Assembly: GCA_949317995.1 (NCBI GenBank)
Contig: OX439044.1
Span: 17,322,641 to 17,386,640 of the forward strand
Source of the DNA: Acholoe squamosa
Lineage: Eukaryota; Annelida; Polychaeta; Phyllodocida; Polynoidae
Direction: 5' to 3'
Length of the DNA: 64,000 bases
Shown in pieces: positions 24,914 to 36,548 of the stretch (positions within the stretch are counted from its first letter, which is position 1; the number at the start of each line of letters is the position of its first letter). The notes below the pieces were generated by a model. The model did no database searches and was not told the DNA's origin. It was given only the letters and a program-made list of their open reading frames with translations. A program made the translations under genes and the position numbers.

Positions 24914-25749
24914 ACATAGTTGTACCGATAGATGCTCGTCCTAATGTCAGAAACTAGTGTTAAGCTGAGAAAGACAATTTGAACTACACATCGATGTCAA
25001 TTTGATGATTATGCACAATGCTCTAGTGAAAGGACCTTTCCTTAGAACTACGTCTTGTATCAAATAGTAGGAAAGAGTGAGAGTAGAATGGTCTGGATCT
25101 CTTAATTAGTTCTTAGAGCTGCTCCTCTCGAGGCGTGATGAAGGAGATTGTTTTAATGCAAAGTGGGCTAACACAATGCCACGTTAAGGTACTTCTGTCA
25201 TTAGGAGTTGACACATTGAATTCATAGTAAATTAGTACTTCCCTTAGGTGGTGAAATGTTTGCTCCACACAGACTTTCCCCCAAAAAAATACAAACGATT
25301 ATCATGATATGTAATGCACAGACACACATGTTGTACCCCCCCCCCCACCCTAAACTCAATCCACTCAAATGAAATTAAAACCCTACCTCTCATTTGCATA
25401 ATAAACCCTTTAGTTACACTGACGTTAGCTCAACAACGCTCAATTGCCACACACATCTATTATTCTACTCCAGGCATATTAGTTTTCCATCAATCCTCAC
25501 ACCTTTTGCCAGCCCCCCCCCCTCATACCACCCCATACACCTCACACAACCCTCATCCTACCATCACAGTATCTCCACATTCCATTGACAATTGTTCATG
25601 CTGATTACATATAGTTTGCCAACTCTGAGCACACTGATGCAGAAAATATCAATTAGTGGATTAATTAGTACCTATAACAAGACCATGGCCACCCATATTA
25701 CGTGTGGTGTTTCCTCAGGATGGCCTCCACTTCCAGCTCCACGCCTGTT

Positions 25750-25810
25750 GTTGCTATGGCAACACACGCATGATGTCATAGAAAGTAGAGGAACTGAATA
25801 TGATGTCATA
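25750..25810. promoter_or_regulatory. RFX X-box with two ATGATGTCATA sites
   Basis: GTTGCTATGGCAAC (25750-25763) fits the palindromic RFX X-box consensus. ATGATGTCATA, an ATF/CRE- or AP-1-like octamer context, follows at 25770-25780 and again at 25800-25810, exactly 30 bp apart. X-box plus CRE-like spacing is known from regulated metazoan promoters. There is no adjacent gene to assign it to. Confidence 0.45.
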
Positions 25811-28797
25811 ATAGAGTTGGACCATGTTAGCGGTAATACAAAACTAGGGTGTTGTCTGCGGATTCAGTGAGGGTCTAGTGAAGAAAATTAACCTACTGGT
25901 AGCTTTATCTGAATTTATAACAACAATGCCCCCAATTCTAGGTCTCAGTGTATACGGCACATGGCTATTGTATTATTGACCAATGGGAGGTATCCCTGGC
26001 ATATACTGCGGAGTCGGGGGCTGAAGGTGTTAGTCATAGTGCCGTCGGGGTCTAATGGCGGCCCCCAGCTGATAATGGCTATGTGAGCTATATATCATAA
26101 TTGTGGTTCGACTTGGCGATGTTCTATATACATGTATCAATTTCACAGGATAGACAATGGGTGAAAGCATCTTTCCTTTCACGACTAGGATCTTGGCATT
26201 ATTTGACAAGCATCGAATTGAATATATTATTCCACTTCAGTAAATAAACCACTAGACTAAGTATTGCAGAATTACAAACCTATTGCGTCGTATTTATGTG
26301 CAGAATTAAACTTGACATTCAGATATCAAGTCCAATTAAGATACCAGGTATAATGAGATGTGACTACAACACTGGCGCGCCCTGTATGAGACAGGCCAGA
26401 CGCCGCTAAACAATGTCGACTTTATGAAAGCACCAACTCGGCATTTCCATTACTCGGTCGACATTTCCATTACAGTGAAACTTGAGCAAGCAGGAAATAT
26501 CCTGAATGGGGCGGAGTTAAGGATCTGCGTTGGAACATGTAATTCAGTATAAATTTAGTTTGATTTCTCTGTGTAATGATACTGTTAGGAACATATGCCT
26601 ATTAAAGTAGATTATGATAAAATGTCGTAGTATTTCCCACAAACAGACAATCTGGTTTTGTCATAGTCGACTGTTTAAACTGTGTACCTCGAATCCCATT
26701 AAATATGCTCATCATGGGATTAAAAAAATACATCTAATATTATAGCTAGGTTAAAGTCTTGTTACATTCTCTATGTAGCTGAGTGTAAAGAATTTGACTG
26801 ACATCTGAAATGTTTCAATCCTCAAACATGAAAGTACAGACGTCATCCATGGAGAACACCGTTAGCTGTGTATACCTACCCAACAGTCCTACTAAGACAC
26901 TTAACCTTTATTAGCATTTGAAGGCTAATTTAGAGAAGTGTCCATAACATTTGAAAGCTGCTGGTTGCTTGGGGGAGCTGCTCTAGAAACTTCCTGGTAC
27001 AAGCTCAACCTAAGCTTCAAACTATAAACGTGTGCTAATGTAAAAGTATTGTATGTATCTTTGAAGCAATTTCAAACAGGTTTCTTTTTAAATTGAGTTC
27101 TATCTCTGCAGCTGAGTTATACCCTATACCCCGGTTTGTGTACGTAAATGGGCTAGGTATTACAGTAATTTGGTGACTACAATATTAACTCGGAAGAGTT
27201 ATAGGCACGCTATGGGGTCCCCAAAAAGAGGCAGATATGGCCAAACTTTGGAAATAAAGCATCACAGAACTGTAATTTCACAAAAATATGTTCATATACA
27301 GGTAGAGTGATATGTTAAGATCGTGAATATGTTGAATGGTCATTGAATAAATCTGTGATGGTTTCACAATTCATGGATTACAAAATGTTGTATAGAAAGA
27401 CCAGAGAGGCGACCCTTTGGGTCTCCAATGTTAAAGAATACACATTCCATTGGGAAACCTTTTTTCCTGCCCTTTTTGTGTGCTGTGTTAACCATAGAGA
27501 TGTGTGTTAACCATAGATGCTGATGTCATCACACATGACAGCCTCTATAGGCCACTCTCCATGCAGATCCCTCACCCATGCCTCCTTCATATATGAATCA
27601 TATAGTCTGTGCTGTGAGAGTGCCTCTAGGGTGTTGGAAAGATTCAGAGTGGTACCGCACCACAAGCCCCCCCCCCCCCCACCCACCCAACCTCTTCTGA
27701 GTTAGGAGCGACTCTGGCGCTTTCCTCTAGTTGTCTTATTGTGGATGTAGTCGGGTGAATTAACCACAATAGTAATATAATTATTATTAGATATAATCCT
27801 GTGAGGTGACCACAATGCCTGGTAATATTGATAGAGTCTGGTGAAGTGACCATTGTGCTATTAGACAAAATCTGGTAAGGTTACTACAGTGGTGAGAGAG
27901 ACACAGTCTGGTGAGGTGACCTTGAGAGACCCCGTCAACACCTAATTACTGACCCCCGTGCCCAGATTGATGATTGTGATATTGGATTATGATTAATCTG
28001 TCTGTCGTGAGCAGCTCAGTGAGAGGTACTGAGTCGGTGTGAGCCGGTCAGGCAATCAGCTCACATATAGATATGATTGCTGTGTGAGTGGCAGTTTAAG
28101 AAGGAGTGTGCTCAATACACTGAGAGGGGTTATCCTTACACCTCTGACCATGTATGACCCTAACCAAGGACACCACACCAGGCCTGCAGTGGTAAAATGA
28201 CCCCATCCCCTGAAGCTAACATATCTTCAGGTGTTACCGTATCATATGAGTCATAAATTCAGCAAGAAGCCTATATCAAAAGTCCTCTTGTAGTTAGGTT
28301 AAAATACATTGGTCGATATTAGAGACTGTATTATTCTTTTATACTCTGAAAACAGTGTGTAACATCCATTGGCAAAATGCTACCTTCTTATAGACTAGAC
28401 TTATGATCTACAGCTTGCAGCCCCCCTCCCCCTTGCGTGGAAATCATGGAATCTAATGTTGGTAGATTCCAATGCCATCAAGCACTACTTGTGAGTATTA
28501 GAGGAGGGGGTCTGGTGTTCTGGGGGTAAATAGGATTATTGAGTTGGTCTCGGTGAGGTAGCCCATCAGGTAAAGATGGTCCTGACAAGTTGTTATTCCA
28601 CATATTGACTCCGGCCCCTAGACCCCTACAGGGCCCCATACAACTAGTAGCAGTAGAGGTTGGGGATAGGGAGTCTTGGTGTCTGTTTTAGGTATGAGAT
28701 GCAATATATTTGAGAAGATCTAGGTCAATGTAAATGTTGTAGATCAGAGCAATGCTACAACAGTATTTATAAATTCTGTCGACAGAGAGTTGTGATG
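25811..28797. other. Spacer, no gene recognised
   Basis: AT-rich spacer with palindrome copies at 26975 and 28009, a C-run at about 27666-27680 and the degenerate tandem repeat listed separately. No convincing coding frame. Confidence 0.45.
27745..27935. repeat. Degenerate tandem repeat (GTCTGGTGAGGTGACC type)
   Basis: Five diverged copies: GTCGGGTGAATTAACCAC, ATCCTGTGAGGTGACCAC, GTCTGGTGAAGTGACCAT, ATCTGGTAAGGTTACTAC and GTCTGGTGAGGTGACCTT, at intervals of roughly 35-55 bp. An old minisatellite. Confidence 0.6.
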
Positions 28798-30202
28798 TAA
28801 CACTGTACAACAAATTTTCCCTTTTCATAAAAAACGGAGCTGAAACCCATTTATTCCTATGTATTTTGACCTGGGGAATTCAAAAATAACATCCATTTTT
28901 CGCTGGTTGCTTTCAATTTTGAGAAACTGATACTACCCTAGAATTGCCAATTTTTGTCCTCAGTAGCCAAATCCATATTAGTGCAAACTATACAAAGACC
29001 AGATTTTGCATCAAATCTGATCTAGTTATCTTTGGTCAATATTTCCAACCCCATTTCTAATGAATTGCTCATCCTTTGACCCTTAATTGTGGAGAAAAAG
29101 TTATGAATAAGGTCAAAATGTTAGCCAGTCAACACTTGTTCAGGACTCTTTTGCTTGCCTCTTTTACACAGTGTTGGGCTCATACCACTTCAAACCTGTT
29201 ACTAGCCTGCTAGAAGAAAAGGTAACCACTATCTTTGGTAGCATTTTTCCATCTCTGAGAGGTTCTATTGGAATCTCTCCCCATGTATGTCACTTACCGA
29301 GCCACATTGTTTTTGGGAAAGAATGCGAGGTCAAATGCAGGAAGTGGATCTTTAAGGACATCTTGCATTTGAGTTTCTGATATGTGCCAGAAGTGTATCC
29401 ACATGCTCTACATAATCCCCAGCCCTGTTGTTTCCAAGAAATCCTGTTATGACTGCACTGAGGGCAAGCCATGGCTTCCATTCACTATGTAGCCTATTCT
29501 TGGTTATAATATCAAATTACCATCACTTTAATGACATGCTTATGGATAATCCTGTTGTTAAGATGCAACCTTACTCACTATAAATCATGGCTGGTTACTC
29601 TAAATGATTCAGAAATCAGTGTTTCTAGGAAATTAACATGAAAATTTAGCTGTCTTTTTGAGATGGCTCCCCTGGTACAAAAATGAAGCAATATAGCCCC
29701 AAAACCAGGCATTATAACGCAGTGTACATGAGATCGAGGTTATTTAGTGTGGATATATGTAAGTCTTGACCCCTAGTGGTATAATCCAAGTTCGTCTCTT
29801 TCTTCTGGACTACCCAAACTGCTACAACTATGCATATGGAGCATGCTAATACAGAGGACATAAAATTAATAAAACTGGTTCCGACGCCCAAAATAGTAGA
29901 GGCCTAGGAGCCACTTTTGGGTGAAATATGATTTGCAGCAGTGTCAAAGCTATTGATATAATCCAGACAAATGCCAGGAATGAGATAAGAAAGTTGTTGC
30001 ATAGATTTGGACTATACTACATAGGTGAACATAGTGAAACCATTGCCCTCGGGGGGTTTTTCAGCATATATGGCACCCTATGGATATCTCAAAATTAAGA
30101 GCCAATAGGCATTTTTTAACCTCATTTTCAGAATCAGCAGCCTCAAACTAGGTATAATTGGTATGTTTGGTCTCCATTTTTTCTGGCCTTTGTACAGTGT
30201 AA
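28798..30202. mobile_element. TIR element CACTGTACAA with TAA flanks (Harbinger-like in structure)
   Basis: CACTGTACAA at 28801-28810 is matched by its exact reverse complement at 30190-30199, and both ends are directly flanked by TAA (28798-28800, 30200-30202). A 3-bp TWA duplication is typical of PIF/Harbinger elements, but the short TIR leaves the superfamily open. The 1.4-kb interior has one suggestive coding remnant on the minus strand (29290-29481). No DDE transposase domain could be traced, so it is a decayed or non-autonomous copy. Confidence 0.55.
29290..29481 (-). pseudogene. Zinc-ribbon-like fragment, possible transposase remnant
   Basis: A 63-codon frame begins MEAMACPQCSHN and continues to WGLCRACGYTSGTY. 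Two CxxC knuckles are separated by 14 residues, the second followed by GYTSGT. The pattern CPxC, then CxxCGY with a following SGT and a Lys/Leu-rich segment, is reminiscent of the zinc ribbon in front of IS1595/Merlin-type or Mutator-like transposases. It is only one small domain and the frame then stops. It lies inside the TIR element 28801-30199, which supports a transposon origin. Chance is not excluded. Confidence 0.35.
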
Positions 30203-31024
30203 TAAAAGTGCTAGGTGAATTGGCATGAGGCATGGAGAATGGGATTCAATATGATATTGAGTTAGTGTAACGTTTCATTGGCAGAGGGTACACAGAGGAC
30301 GTATCCATGACTGAATAGATGAGGGGCTTGAGGAGAACCATGGCTAAAGGGGTTGGTTAAGATGTCTAATGCTTTGGCTAATGTGAACTGAGGTAGTGAA
30401 ATAAAGGTAATACTCAAGATATGAGGCAGATATGTAGCTGGTAGGGCAGTATGAGAGGCCTCAACTCTTGAGATAACAGAGGTAAGGTGAAGGAGGTATA
30501 AGGGAACCTTGGGTTGGTAGGAAACAGACCCTTAGTGGTTAGGGTTCCTGGATGGTTGAGGTAGAGGCATCTCCATGAGTAGCTCTATAGTTATTTATAG
30601 AAGCACTCTGCAGCGGAACCTGCTCCTCCAGCCCCTCCTGTAGGTACACGAGTGCCACCTACAGGAGCACCACCTGGAGGAGTGGAGTGAGCTGCTCAAG
30701 TGTGGCATGTGTTGCTCAGTGTGGAAGGAGAGGTGAGGGCTGGTCAAGGAGATGCATCCATGCTGGGTGTGTATGTGTGTATTGATATAGGCGTTGGTAA
30801 GGGGCACAGAAAGTATGATTTATCAAGGAAAAGAGGAAATGCATTAACAGTGTCGATAACAGGTCTGGGACAGTGACTATATTATGTAAAAGAAAGTACT
30901 TGATGTCCGGAAAATACACATATTTTTGCTAAATCTTAATTACAATTAGTGGAGGTTAAATCAACCAAGCAAAACGAAAATATATCGATTGCTCTTGATG
31001 ACCTTGGTGTAATGAACAAGCAGG
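30203..31024. other. Spacer with palindrome cluster
   Basis: GAGTAGCTC (30577-30585) and GAGCTGCTC (30689-30697) lie among GGAGCACCACCTGGAGGAG-type purine-rich repeats. No gene recognised. Confidence 0.4.
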
Positions 31025-31688
31025 TTAACCATTTCCATCCCTGTATTTTTTAAATACATAAGCAAATGTCAACGATCAGTGAATAATAGGCCTCGTTGAA
31101 TACGGGCAGAAGCACCTCTGGGAATACGATCCTAAATTATTCACTGTGAGTTGACATTTGCATTTATGCCATGGCCCTACAGGGTTAAATTGCTTTAAAA
31201 TAAAGAAACACAACCATATTTACTGTTTTTCAACGTGTCAAGTCGTCTCGATTTGTTTTCATCCGCCATGATACCTTGCTCGACGAAGTAGGTCATGTGA
31301 TACGGAGCTAGCTGCTGGTGCCAAGCACTTTTAGTTTCGAATTTGGTATATGGTTTTTAAAAGTATTTTACCAAATATAAATGGCTGAAATAGTCAAATA
31401 ATATCATGTTATGAATTGTTTAATCTATATCTAAGAATAACCGTCATATTTGAAATAGAAAAATTAAAGTGCATAACATTTTAACCGAAACTAAAATCAT
31501 TTGGCACCAACGGCTAGCTCTGTATAAATTTCAAAATGGCGCCGCTGGATATGCGAGGATCGTATTCCACCCCCCCCCCCCCATTGAATACGGCGTAAGT
31601 AGTACTAATCTATAGTGTCGTCGATATTAGCCATGGCATAAAGTGCTATAGTACTGCATATTTGCAGCACAGGGGGTTAAAGGGTTAA
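31025..31688. mobile_element. TTAA-bounded nested palindromic element
   Basis: The left end TTAACCATTTCC (31025) and the right end, read inverted, TTAACCCTTTAACC (31688) both start with TTAA. Several inverted pairs are nested inside: GGGAATACGATCCT (about 31119) with AGGATCGTATTCC (about 31556); GGTGCCAAGCACTTTTAGTTTCG (about 31317) with its near-inverse (about 31487-31508). A separate inner hairpin joins AGCAAATGTCAAC near 31062 to GTTGACATTTGC near 31151, itself ending at a TTAA (31185-31188). TTAA ends starting CCCTTT are typical of piggyBac-type MITEs. No coding capacity. A C-run interrupts it at about 31570-31582. Confidence 0.6.
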
Positions 31689-31928
31689 TGAGTACTCATG
31701 CTTGTATTACATTAACAGAAATCCTTAACAACTTTTCTTCATGCTGCTCTCTCTTCTCTGAATCACTTAAATTCATAACCACATTTATTTTGAGGTCGAA
31801 CAAGCATAGTTTACTAATAAAACACATCAAAACAATCCATTTTATTGCAAATATTGTTGTTCACCAAGTGGCTCTACTTGCCATGGATAACAACAGTGTG
31901 TCATAAGGAATCCATCCACAGAAGCACA

Positions 31929-31987
<59 letters not shown>

Positions 31988-33456
31988 ATAACAAGGAAGC
32001 CAGGTGGCTTCCACAAAATGCCTCCTATGCCATTTGCAATGATGGCCCATACCAGTGACTATGCCTGGAACATATGTCTAGCATTCCTGACTCCATCCTC
32101 AGGTGCCTCGGTTTATATAATGACCCCTAACTAAACCAGTTTTCAATAAAACACTGTCATTGCTCTGCAATATACGTTTATGCAATCAAGGCAGTTTTCA
32201 ATTAAATAAAATTGGTCCAACTGATTTAAATCTTTTATCTTGTTAATTTGTAGAAACTACTATTAATTGACGGCTTATTCCATTTATTCTGTTTATTTCT
32301 AATAATATTTTTCAGCAGACTTTGTGTAGACTTGATGCCATGTAAACCTGACCCTAGTACAGTTGTAGTTGTGATAGCACCAAGTCTAGCACCTGTTTTA
32401 TTCACTGTCCAAACACTAGAGACATGTGTCACGACTACAAGATATATTTATGATTACACTGATCAAACAGCTGAAAACAAGAAAGGTTTAAGTCAACCTC
32501 CTCAAGCATTCAATGCGATGGGTGCACTTTTTTTTCCAGAAGTCTTATAGAAGCACTGGTGCGTTGTTACTGCTAACATATTTCAAGTACTCACTAATGA
32601 CAAAGCCGGCGTGGCTAAAACCAAGATGTGAGTACCCTAAGGGTTAAAATCACACTTCTGGGTGATTTCTCATAACAGCATGGGGTTGTAAGGGTTAAGG
32701 GTTCATATGGGTGCGCCGAGTTAACTCATATCACACGTGCTGGAGGTCTGGGGCGGCTACATGATAAGCAGGTAGGGTTACACCCATGTGCCCCTGACTC
32801 CAAAGACTGTGCCTCATAACCCCCTTGGTCCAGGTCCCAGGTGAAACTTAGATATGGGTAAATGTGTATAGCTTCAGTAGCATTAAGCTCAGTTATGAAA
32901 TTAATGGCTTCCAGGGTTGTTACCTTGACCAGACAGGTTCCAATCTTGGTAGCATTCACATATCTATTATGCCTTCATTGCTAGTTCATATCTCGTCTTC
33001 TCTTAAGAATCCCAGAGAGGGTGAAAAATAAAGCATATGCCTGTAATATTATACAAAACAACATCATCAGATTGTACACAACATCTGAACTGGTAAAATA
33101 CATACATGTGTTATCTGTATTCTGTATATAGTATGGGCTCTGACCAATGATGACTTCTCCCTCCCCCTACCACTGATCTCTAGCACTCATTCCTTTATAC
33201 CTCAACCAATCAGTTGGACACAGTCAGACACGTTGCTACAGATAATTAACCCCTCCATGTTGACACTTCTGTCCTATCTATTCCCTTTGGCCAGTGATCA
33301 ACTGACAGCGGTTGGTCAGCCCTAACGACTGTGTGGATGGTGTGGGTTGGCTCCAGACTTGCTTACATTCTGGTAGGGTTATGGCAGGCATGTAGAGAAC
33401 ATGCTGCCTACATGTCCACACTCACCAGGTGGGTGGGGCCTACAGGACCCAATGAG
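31689..33456. other. Spacer with (CT)n
   Basis: Contains the (CT)n tract and short GGGTTAA words near 32641 and 32693 that may be ends of another TTAA-type MITE. No coding frame recognised. Confidence 0.4.
31931..31986. repeat. (CT)n microsatellite
   Basis: 56 bp of uninterrupted CT dinucleotide, purine-free on this strand. Confidence 0.98.
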
Positions 33457-33470
33457 CCACCAGATGGCAG
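33457..33470 (+). promoter_or_regulatory. CTCF-like site, forward
   Basis: CCACCAGATGGCAG is an exact match to the degenerate bilaterian CTCF core CCASYAGRKGGCRS. It lies 8 bp upstream of a GAGCTGCTC palindrome (33478-33486). Binding is inferred. Confidence 0.6.
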
Positions 33471-33806
33471 CATCCAGGAGCTGCTCATGTAAACAGTGGT
33501 GAGTAACTCAGTGGCTTCTTTGGTAAAGTGTCAGTTGGACCACATGGTTACTTCCACTGGAGGTTCTTTCTGGGTATATGAAGTATTTTAGACATTGAGA
33601 TGACCTATGGTGCACTGCAGACTGTCTGTTTGCTAATTGATACACATGTCTGGTTTCTAACATCTTATGAAATATGCTAAGATGTAGAAAGTCTCCCTGG
33701 CTTCTAATAGTATTTAGACTGGACACTCATGCCAAAAATTGTAATCTCTGAACTTAAGACATGCATTTTGGTTTTGGTGAATATATCGAAGTATGTGTGA
33801 TAATAT

Positions 33807-33808
<2 letters not shown>

Positions 33809-33891
<83 letters not shown>
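33809..33891. repeat. (TA)n microsatellite
   Basis: About 83 bp of TA dinucleotide. The open frame through it (poly Ile-Tyr) is an artefact. Confidence 0.98.
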
Positions 33892-33894
<3 letters not shown>

Positions 33895-35488
33895 CAAAAT
33901 ATGCAGCACTGGTAGTGGGACCATCTGTTTTCTGAATATTCTACCCTGTTTATGTTGCTATACGAATTTTGAGATACAAGCAGATGTTCTGACTTTCTGT
34001 GGTTTAGTCATGTTAAGATCAAGGTAAAGGTTGCTGGTCAGAAAATTTAAGCCTCAAGGTGCACTGTTAAAATATGTTGCCAAAATAACGGCGGAATCTT
34101 CGTCCCAAAGTTGCCAGAGATCTGTCATTATTTTTATAGAGATTACTTTACATTTTTGTACCACCGTGCTGCCACCTGGGGATTCTTGTAAATACTACAC
34201 TGGATCACTGCCATTCAATTACGGTGGTTTACAGTTCAGTCTTACGAGTATCCCTCGTAGATTAAACGGTTATTTTTTTTCACTTCATTGAACATTAGAG
34301 TTTCCAACACTGAGTGACTGTTTTAAAACGACACTTAACAGCTAGAATCTATTACTATAGATGGTTACAAACACAAACATGTTCACACACTGGAGTCGCT
34401 GAAATACATGACAGTGGTATTGCTGCATACTGTAAGTCTCACACTTGCCACATCCCTGGCCCCGGGCCCCTGGCTCACTAAGACATCGACTCTGAAGTCT
34501 TCAGTGTGAAAGCCATAAAAGGTAGCCACTATATAATGATACTTACATGATTTTCCTTTGTAGGGAAAATATATAATGAATACTATGTAAACCCCAACTA
34601 ATGATACCACATATATGAGTATTGGGATTAACTGTAAGAGGCTGACTAACGAGACCTACAGCAGTGCCAAGTAGATTGCTGCCCACTTTAGGTGGCTCAG
34701 TTCTAAGGAGTGAACTTTGCAGTACACAGACTGTCTTGAGCCAAAAGTGCTTACTTTTTTCTTTATTTTACATCGAACCTTCAAGGGACCCGTAGGCAAC
34801 CTGGGAAGACCTATCCAGTGGCCAAGTTCTCAATAATCGGCCGGTTATAGGAAGAGGTATTGGGAAAATTCAAAACTTTCACTTTTACAATGTGTATAGT
34901 TCTCTGTGACTTTGACTGTCTTACCTAATGGGACATGGACTACGTGTGTATTACTTTCTTTTTCTTTTTGTTCAAAATAACCGATAAAATGATGGTCCTA
35001 TTTATAAAGATTGGTATTTAAATCCTTCTTGCTTGCCCAGAATAATGTCTAAGGTGTCTGGAGAGAATTTCATCAGACAAAATGTGCTTAGAGTGGCAGA
35101 AATCTGAACTTTTCGCCAATTCTCATTCTCGGCATCTTCACATTTTGGTCTTCCACTTGCGACGGAAGTGGCTATGTGCCAACCCTTCCAGGGGGTCAGG
35201 CAGGGGATGTGCCAGGTTGGGAGTGCTGGAAGAGGGGGCGGAATGCTTAAGGTATTCAAGAAAGGGTCTTGAGTTAGTTTAGATGGTGTGATAGGATGTG
35301 TTAGAAGGAAAAGGATTTTGGGACAATAACATCACAATAGCACGCGGATGTGGGAAAAAAGGCACAACTTGGTGAACAGAGTGAAAGAGTGAAATTCAAA
35401 CAAATGGAGAGGAAGTAGATGGATAGAGAGAGGAAGAAGCATGTCTGTATGGAGGGATTTTTATATTGATATTGATATAAGGGGGAAT
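33892..35488. other. Spacer, no gene recognised
   Basis: Frames at 34031-34291 and 35002-35259 lack motifs. No TIR pair or array noticed before the foldback element. Confidence 0.4.
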
Positions 35489-36548
35489 CTACGGAGCCCC
35501 TAATAGGACATAACAAAAATAATTTTTTCACCGGAAAAATATTCTTGTGGGTACAGAACAATTCTTGCGGGTACAGAAACAAATCTTGTGGGTACTGAAC
35601 AATTCTTGCGGGTACAGAAACAATTATTGCAGGTACTGAACAATTCTTGTGGGTACAGAAATAATTCTTGCGGGTACTGAACAATTCTTGTGGGTACAGA
35701 AACAATTCTTGCGGGTACTGAACAATTCTTGCGGATACTGAACAATTCTTGGGGAAACTGAACAATTCTTGCGAATACTGAACAATTCTTATGGATACTG
35801 AACAATTCTTGCGGATACTAAACAATTCTTGCGGATACTAAACTGTTCTTGTGGAAACTGAATGATAATAAACTCCTCAAGCCCCAACATGAATGTTTCT
35901 GTACCCGCAAGAATCGTTTCTGTACCTGCAGGAATAGTTTCGTACCTGCAAAAATATTTCTCTACCCACAAGAATAGTTGTTACTGAGAAAAAAATACTT
36001 TTTACATGTTTTAAACTCTCAGAATTTAGAAATGCTACTGTGTCCAAAGAATTCACCTGTACATGCACGAATATAATTTGCATGAATAGTATGTTCCTCT
36101 ACCCCAAAAAAAATTATTTCTGTGCCCGCAAGAATTTTTCAGTATCTGTAAGAATTGTTCAGTACCCGCAAGAATTGTTCAGTACCCGCAAGAATTCTTC
36201 AGTATCTGCAAGAATTCATCACTATCTGCAAGAATTCGTCAGTATCCGCAAGAATTCTTTAGTACCCGCAAAAATATTTATATAGTGGCAACCCTATGTC
36301 CTTTGTCAAATTGATTGTTTTCTAAAAAAGAGTTTTTTTCTGCACCACAAAGAATTCGTTATCAGATGGAAAAAAAATTGCAACCACAAAAAAATATTTC
36401 TGCACCTATAAGAATGCCCCTGTACCCGCAAGAATACCCCTGTATCCGCAAGAATTCTCCTGTATCCGCAGGAATGTTCCTGTACCCGCAGGAATTTTTT
36501 TATGAACAAAAAAGATCTTGTTGGTATGTCCTATTAGGGGCTCCGTAG
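35489..36548. mobile_element. Large foldback element with tandem-repeat arms
   Basis: The ends are a 24-bp inverted pair: CTACGGAGCCCCTAATAGGA at 35489 and TCCTATTAGGGGCTCCGTAG ending at 36548, extending inward through CATA. The left arm (about 35540-35875) is about 16 copies of a 20-21 bp unit AACAATTCTTGCGGGTACTG. The right arm (about 35890-36290, with a further block 36395-36500) carries the reverse complement CAGTACCCGCAAGAATTGTT. The structure is a near-kilobase palindrome with a short loop at about 35860-35890. No target duplication is obvious. The 174- and 101-codon frames inside are repeat translations. Non-autonomous; the mobilising enzyme is unknown. Confidence 0.85.

Larger units (their letters stand above)
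19206..25740. other. Long spacer, no gene recognised
   Basis: Apart from the listed items (34-bp tandem pair at 22.55 kb, GC-rich block at 23.9-24.2 kb, repeat at 24.56-24.91 kb), this is AT-rich spacer. It carries palindrome copies at 21660, 22982, 23488 and 25116. The frame at 20763-20954 (62 codons, hydrophilic) is preceded by a pyrimidine-rich stretch ending in TTTAG and could be an exon, but nothing identifies it. C-rich, C-run-containing sequence lies at about 25325-25580. Confidence 0.4.

Noticed and set aside
32625-32700. GGGTTAA words suggesting another TTAA-type MITE
   Set aside because: No partner end in inverted orientation could be located.
33761-34027. Frame with poly Ile-Tyr
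   Set aside because: Runs through the (TA)n tract; the same applies to the frames over 61605-61677.
35301-35825. 174-codon minus-strand frame rich in NCSV/RIVQYPQELF repeats
   Set aside because: Translation of the 20-21 bp foldback arm units; not a protein.
35489-36548. CRISPR-like direct repeats
   Set aside because: Units are contiguous, with no unique spacers, and are mirrored in inverted orientation; the host is a eukaryote.
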